Assembly (NCBI GenBank): GCA_023457535.1
Contig: JAEWLN010000169.1
Span: forward strand, 1 to 64,000
Direction: 5' to 3'
From: Bacteroidota bacterium
Lineage (GTDB): Bacteria > Bacteroidota > Bacteroidia > Flavobacteriales > Flavobacteriaceae
Length of the DNA stretch: 64,000 nt
The notes under the pieces are model-generated. The model saw only the letters and a list, made by a program, of their open reading frames with translations. It was not told where the DNA came from and searched no databases. Of this stretch, positions 60,360 through 64,000 are shown one piece after another. Every line of letters starts with the position of its first letter. Position 1 is the stretch's first letter. Made by a program: the position numbers and the translations under genes.

Positions 60360-61379
60360 ATGATAAAAAACGACCTTTTCCTCAAAGCCCTGCGCGGCGA
60401 AACCGTCAACCGTCCACCGGTGTGGATGATGCGCCAGGCCGGACGCTATTTACCCGAATTCCGCGAACTGCGCGACAAATACGATTTTTTTACGCGTTGC
60501 CAGACGCCGGAACTCGCCGCAGAAATTACCGTGCAACCGATTCGACGGATTGCGCCCGATGCGGCGATTTTGTTTTCCGATATTCTTGTGGTGCCGCAAG
60601 CGATGGGCATAGAGGTTCTGATGAAAGAATCGGTTGGACCGTTTTTACCCAATCCGATCCGTACGCCACAGGATGTCGAGCAGGTCATTGTGCCCGATAT
60701 CGACGAGACGCTCGGCTACGTCATGGATGCGATCAAACTGACCAAGCAAAAGCTCAACGATGAGGTGCCACTGATTGGTTTCGCGGGTTCGCCGTGGACA
60801 ATTTTTTGCTATGCCGTCGAAGGTAAAGGATCGAAAAGTTTCGACACGGCCAAAGGATTTTGTTTCCAATACCCTGAAGCCGCGCACGTTTTGCTGCAAA
60901 AAATCACCGATACGACCATCGCTTACCTGAAGAAAAAAGTCGAGGCGGGCGTCAATGCTGTACAGGTTTTTGACTCGTGGGGCGGCATGCTTTCACCGGT
61001 CGATTACCAGGAATTTTCATGGAAATACATCAACCAGATCGTGGAAGCGCTTGCGCCGTTGACGCATGTGATCGTGTTTGGAAAAGGTTGTTGGTTTGCG
61101 CTTAATGAAATGGGAAAATCGAAGGCGTCGGCGTTGGGTGTGGACTGGACATGCTCGGCAAGAAACGCGAGGTATTTGTCCGGTGGACAGATCACGTTGC
61201 AGGGCAATTTCGACCCGTCGCGCTTGCTCTCGCCGATTCCGGTGATCAAAAAAATGGTGCGCGAGATGATCGACGAGTTTGGCAAAGACCGTTATATCGT
61301 CAACCTCGGGCATGGCATTTTGCCGAACATTCCGGTGGATCACGCCAAGGCGTTTATTGACGCGGTAAAGGAGTATTGA
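60360..61379 (+). CDS. hemE: Uroporphyrinogen decarboxylase
   Basis: The 339-residue enzyme removes four acetate carboxyls to give coproporphyrinogen [23 protein letters not shown] near the N-terminus and [20 protein letters not shown] in the middle are diagnostic, with [11 protein letters not shown] and [11 protein letters not shown] near the C-terminus. Length is normal (about 340-355). Confidence 0.97.
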   Translation: MIKNDLFLKALRGETVNRPPVWMMRQAGRYLPEFRELRDKYDFFTRCQTPELAAEITVQPIRRIAPDAAILFSDILVVPQAMGIEVLMKESVGPFLPNPIRTPQDVEQVIVPDIDETLGYVMDAIKLTKQKLNDEVPLIGFAGSPWTIFCYAVEGKGSKSFDTAKGFCFQYPEAAHVLLQKITDTTIAYLKKKVEAGVNAVQVFDSWGGMLSPVDYQEFSWKYINQIVEALAPLTHVIVFGKGCWFALNEMGKSKASALGVDWTCSARNARYLSGGQITLQGNFDPSRLLSPIPVIKKMVREMIDEFGKDRYIVNLGHGILPNIPVDHAKAFIDAVKEY

Positions 61380-61382
61380 TGG

Positions 61383-61474
61383 GGGATGCTGAACTTGTTT
61401 CAGCATCTGGACCGGTTCAACGACAACTTTTTGCGGAGCCCCGCACTTAGATGCTGAAACAAGTTCAGCATCCC
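61383..61474. repeat. Pair of inverted 26-bp repeats between hemE and hemF
   Basis: The segment at 61383-61408 is the exact reverse complement of 61449-61474, and each is itself a near-palindrome (GATGCTGAA ... TTCAGCATC, 9-bp stem with a 5-base loop). From memory, the TGCTGAAACAAGTTCAGCAT core is a common dispersed intergenic element in several bacterial groups. It may terminate or stabilise the hemE transcript. Confidence 0.8.
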
Positions 61475-61486
61475 AAAACCCACCAC

Positions 61487-62392
61487 ATGAAAGACCAATT
61501 CTACACCTACATCCAAAACCTGCAAAACGAAATTTGCCACGCGCTCGAAACCAGCGACGGATCGGCCAAATTCCGCGAAGACCTCTGGCAACGCCCTGAA
61601 GGCGGCGGCGGGCGAACGCGCGTGATCGAAAACGGTGCCGTCATCGAAAAAGGCGGCGTCAACATCTCAGGCGTACACGGTAAACTGCCCGATTCGATGC
61701 AGCAGATGTTCGGCGTAGGCGATGTCGACTTTTTTGCGTGCGGGCTCTCGCTTGTCATCCATCCCAAAAATCCTATGGCGCCCACCGTACATGCCAACTG
61801 GCGCTATTTTGAGATGTACGATGCAGCCGGCAATATCATCGACCAATGGTTTGGCGGTGGCCAGGACCTCACGCCGTATTATTTGTTTGAAGAAGATGCG
61901 GTCCATTTCCACCAAACCTGCAAAACCGCCTGCGACAAACACGACCCGGCGTTTTATCCCAAATATAAAAAACAGTGCGACCAGTATTTCTGGAACGCAC
62001 ACCGCCATGAGGCGCGCGGCATCGGCGGGTTGTTCTTTGATTACTGCAAAAAATCCGAGGCAATATCGATGCAGCAATGGTACGATTTCGTAACCGAAGT
62101 GGGTAACAGCTTCACATCGGCCTACATTCCGATACTGAACCGGCGAAAAGATTTGCCATACAATGACGCCAACCGCACCTGGCAGGAAATCCGCCGCGGA
62201 CGCTACGTCGAATTCAACCTCGTCCACGACAAAGGCACGCTGTTCGGGCTCAAGACCAACGGCCGCATCGAAAGCATACTGATGAGTTTGCCGCCGCACG
62301 TGCAATGGGTTTACGACCATCATCCCAAACCGGGCACCGACGAAGAAAAACTGATAAAAATGCTGGCCCAACCCATGGATTGGCTCGCCTAA
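61487..62392 (+). CDS. hemF: Coproporphyrinogen III oxidase, oxygen-dependent
   Basis: The 301-residue protein is the aerobic enzyme converting coproporphyrinogen III to protoporphyrinogen IX. GGGGRTRV near the N-terminus, THANWRYFEMY-type VHANWRYFEMY, WFGGGQDLTPYYLFEEDAVH and the C-terminal RIESILMSLPPHVQW are diagnostic. The ATG at 61487 fits the family; the frame extends into the repeat at 61449. Together with HemJ it gives an oxygen-dependent route. Confidence 0.97.
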   Translation: MKDQFYTYIQNLQNEICHALETSDGSAKFREDLWQRPEGGGGRTRVIENGAVIEKGGVNISGVHGKLPDSMQQMFGVGDVDFFACGLSLVIHPKNPMAPTVHANWRYFEMYDAAGNIIDQWFGGGQDLTPYYLFEEDAVHFHQTCKTACDKHDPAFYPKYKKQCDQYFWNAHRHEARGIGGLFFDYCKKSEAISMQQWYDFVTEVGNSFTSAYIPILNRRKDLPYNDANRTWQEIRRGRYVEFNLVHDKGTLFGLKTNGRIESILMSLPPHVQWVYDHHPKPGTDEEKLIKMLAQPMDWLA

Positions 62393-62405
62393 AAAATAAA
62401 AGACT

Positions 62406-63398
62406 ATGTTTCCACTACAAAGAGACCGAAGACTAAGAACCAACGAATCCATCCGCTCGCTGGTTCGCGAAACCTCGCTTTCACCACAGGATTTCATGCT
62501 GCCGATGTTTATCGCCGAGGGCAAAGACGTCCGCATCCCGATCGCGTCCATGCCCGGCATTTACCGCCATTCGCTCGATCACACCATTCGCGAGGTCAAA
62601 GAAGCGTGGGATCTGGGCATTCGTGCAGTAAATATTTACGTCAAAGTATCGGAAAATCTCAAGGACAACACCGGAAAAGAAGCCTGGAACAAGGACGGTC
62701 TGATGCAGCAAACGATCCGGGCGATCAAAGACGCCGTACCGGAGATGATCGTCATGCCCGATGTCGCGCTCGATCCATATTCCATTTACGGCCACGACGG
62801 CATCATCGAGAAAGGCCAGATCGTCAACGACGCCACAGTTGACGCGCTCACCAGAATGTCCCTTTCGCATGCCGAGGCCGGCGCCGATTTCGTAGCGCCC
62901 AGCGACATGATGGACGGACGCGTTCTCGCGATCCGCAAAGCGCTCGAACAAAACGGGCATCACGACGTAGGCATCATGAGCTATTCTGCCAAATACGCTT
63001 CGGCGTTTTACGGCCCGTTCCGCGAGGCACTCGATTCCGCGCCCGTCGATGCGCAACAGGTTCCAAAAGACAAAAAAACGTACCAGATGGACTACGCCAA
63101 CCGCATCGAAGCGATAAAAGAAGCGCTGCACGACGTGGCAGAGGGCGCCGACATCGTCATGGTCAAACCCGGAATTGCATACCTCGACATTGTGCGCGAA
63201 GTCAAAAACGCCGTCAATGTGCCCGTCTCGGTTTATCACGTTTCAGGCGAATACGCAATGATCAAAGCCGCTGCCGAACGTGGTTGGCTGGATCACGACA
63301 AGATCATGATCGAACAATTGTATTGCATCAAACGCGCGGGCGCAAGCATTATTTCAACCTATTTTGCCAAGGAAGCCGCGGCACTGTTGAACAATTAA
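62406..63398 (+). CDS. hemB: Porphobilinogen synthase (delta-aminolevulinate dehydratase)
   Basis: The 330-residue enzyme condenses two 5-aminolevulinate molecules. The Schiff-base lysines are in SYSAKYASAFYG and IVMVKPGIAYLD. The metal-site loop reads DVALDPYSIYGHDGI, with Asp in place of the zinc-binding cysteines, so it is of the magnesium/metal-variant type and not the zinc type. DFVAPSDMMDGRV is also typical. It completes the set of heme genes in this cluster, leaving only hemL unaccounted for. Confidence 0.97.
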   Translation: MFPLQRDRRLRTNESIRSLVRETSLSPQDFMLPMFIAEGKDVRIPIASMPGIYRHSLDHTIREVKEAWDLGIRAVNIYVKVSENLKDNTGKEAWNKDGLMQQTIRAIKDAVPEMIVMPDVALDPYSIYGHDGIIEKGQIVNDATVDALTRMSLSHAEAGADFVAPSDMMDGRVLAIRKALEQNGHHDVGIMSYSAKYASAFYGPFREALDSAPVDAQQVPKDKKTYQMDYANRIEAIKEALHDVAEGADIVMVKPGIAYLDIVREVKNAVNVPVSVYHVSGEYAMIKAAAERGWLDHDKIMIEQLYCIKRAGASIISTYFAKEAAALLNN

Positions 63399-63406
63399 TA
63401 ATTTTT

Positions 63407-63490
63407 AGAAGCTGATCCGGCTGTTCGCTGTATCTTTTGCCCGCTAAAGGCGCAGGCAAAAGGATGCCGCTGCCATCCGGGCTATGATCC
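63407..63490. repeat. Dispersed intergenic repeat, type A, copy 2
   Basis: AAGCTGATCCGGCTG, CGCTGTATCTTTTGC, then GCAAAAGGATGCCGCTGCCA and TCCGGGCTATG follow the same order as at 20346-20475, but with a shorter centre. It ends 5 bases before the start of the cytochrome gene. Confidence 0.75.
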
Positions 63491-63495
63491 AGTTT

Positions 63496-63882
63496 ATGAA
63501 ACACGTTATTTTACTTTTATCGGCCCTTTTCGTTCTGGTCTCGTGCAAAAAGCAGCAGGAACAAGAAATCCTGTATCCGGAATCGGCAACGGCCACAACC
63601 CAAACGCCCGTAGAACTCGGGCAGGAACTCTTTGATTCCAAAGGCAATTGTTTTGCGTGCCACAAACCGGACCAGAAGATCGTCGGGCCGAGCATTGTGG
63701 AAATTGCCCGGATCTACAAAGAACAAAACGGCGACATTGTTTCATTCCTGAAAGGCAATGAAGAACCTATCGTAGACCCAAGCCAGTTTGCGGTCATGCA
63801 AACCAATTTTGCCATTACCAAAAACATGTCCAATCAGGAACTCGAAGCGCTCGAGGCATATATTTACAGCCATCTAAAATAA
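63496..63882 (+). CDS. Lipoprotein c-type cytochrome
   Basis: The 128-residue protein has a lipoprotein signal (MKHVILLLSALFVLVSCK) and a single heme-binding CFACH near residue 55. Distal-Met candidates lie in FAVMQTNF and ITKNMSNQEL further on. It resembles small membrane-anchored cytochrome c proteins of Bacteroidota and is likely periplasmic-facing. Its position after the heme genes may be coincidental or may reflect common need for heme. A start at 63484 is also possible. Confidence 0.88.
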   Translation: MKHVILLLSALFVLVSCKKQQEQEILYPESATATTQTPVELGQELFDSKGNCFACHKPDQKIVGPSIVEIARIYKEQNGDIVSFLKGNEEPIVDPSQFAVMQTNFAITKNMSNQELEALEAYIYSHLK

Positions 63883-63948
63883 GCCACCCGGCGTCCGGCG
63901 TGTGAATTAAAACATTACCTTTAACGGTATTTTTTTAAAAAGCGGCAT

Positions 63949-64000
63949 TTGGACACGGGTAACGAGACCTATTATTTTCTTCGCGGAGACGGCGAGTGCG
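63949..64000 (+). CDS. Start of a probable PAS-type sensor kinase, truncated by window
   Basis: A TTG at 63949 opens a frame reading DTGNETYYFLRGDGEC to the window edge. The YYFLRGxGE segment is, from memory, a frequent N-terminus of PAS/hybrid histidine kinases in Bacteroidota. Only 17 residues are visible. A near-consensus -7 box (TACCTTTA) lies at 63916-63923. Confidence 0.45.
   Translation, partial: MDTGNETYYFLRGDGEC

Overview
The window is chromosomal DNA of a member of the Flavobacteriaceae (Bacteroidota), most likely Flavobacterium or a close relative with base composition near 50 % GC by eye. The evidence is a SprE/PorW-type gliding/type IX secretion lipoprotein, an ATP synthase operon that stops after gamma, promoters of the Bacteroidota type (TAnnTTTG at -7) with no clear Shine-Dalgarno sites, and several gene families typical of this group (DUF6341, DUF6427, DUF4254, DUF4292, HU-CCDC81/SPOR). 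No rRNA, tRNA, CRISPR array or transposase gene was seen.

Layout. 1-659: 5' part of a secreted lamin-tail-domain protein. 795-16321: a surface-polysaccharide locus with a GtrB-like glycosyltransferase, a GT39-like membrane protein, two tandem paralogous lipoproteins of unknown function, a Wzx-type flippase, a hexapeptide acetyltransferase, a Wzy-like polymerase, two GT4-type glycosyltransferases, a second O-antigen ligase/polymerase-like protein, UDP-glucuronate decarboxylase, the initiating polyprenyl glycosylphosphotransferase, a GT2 enzyme and a CapK-like adenylate-forming enzyme. 16448-21551: purD, DUF6341, DUF6427, upp, DUF4254 and a GT9 glycosyltransferase. 21552-23160: a gene-free 1.6 kb stretch with four copies of an unrecognised repeat of about 100 bp. 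23161-28465: a 2Fe-2S oxidoreductase, sprE, a bactofilin, atpZ and a DUF6168-like protein. 28650-33772: atpB-E-F-H-A-G. 33887-40312: a flippase, dut, a sugar nucleotidyltransferase, a TPR protein, a DUF4292 lipoprotein and an EnvC-like M23 protein. 40523-45085: acyl-CoA thioesterase, HU-CCDC81/SPOR protein, dprA, trpS and a PlsC-type acyltransferase. 45144-48974 (minus strand): recA, then a lipoprotein, an ECF sigma factor and a protein that appears to join an inner-membrane anti-sigma segment to an outer-membrane beta-barrel. 49434-53087: a second PlsC, an acyl-ACP desaturase, an HD phosphohydrolase, a small protein and an enoyl-CoA hydratase. 53097-63398: an NtrY-like histidine kinase and a nearly complete heme pathway (hemJ, hemH, an AraC regulator, hemA, C, D, E, F, B). 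63496-63882: a lipoprotein cytochrome c. The window ends in the first codons of what looks like a PAS-type sensor kinase.

How the genes work together. Most of the window serves the cell envelope: glycan assembly, lipid acylation and desaturation, secretion/gliding, and envelope sensing. Energy metabolism is represented by ATP synthase and by heme synthesis with a c-type cytochrome beside it. The points most worth a second look are the four-copy repeat region, the lipoprotein/sigma/dual-membrane anti-sigma operon with its ECF-like promoter, the tandem lipoprotein pair in the glycan locus, and several dispersed intergenic repeat families.
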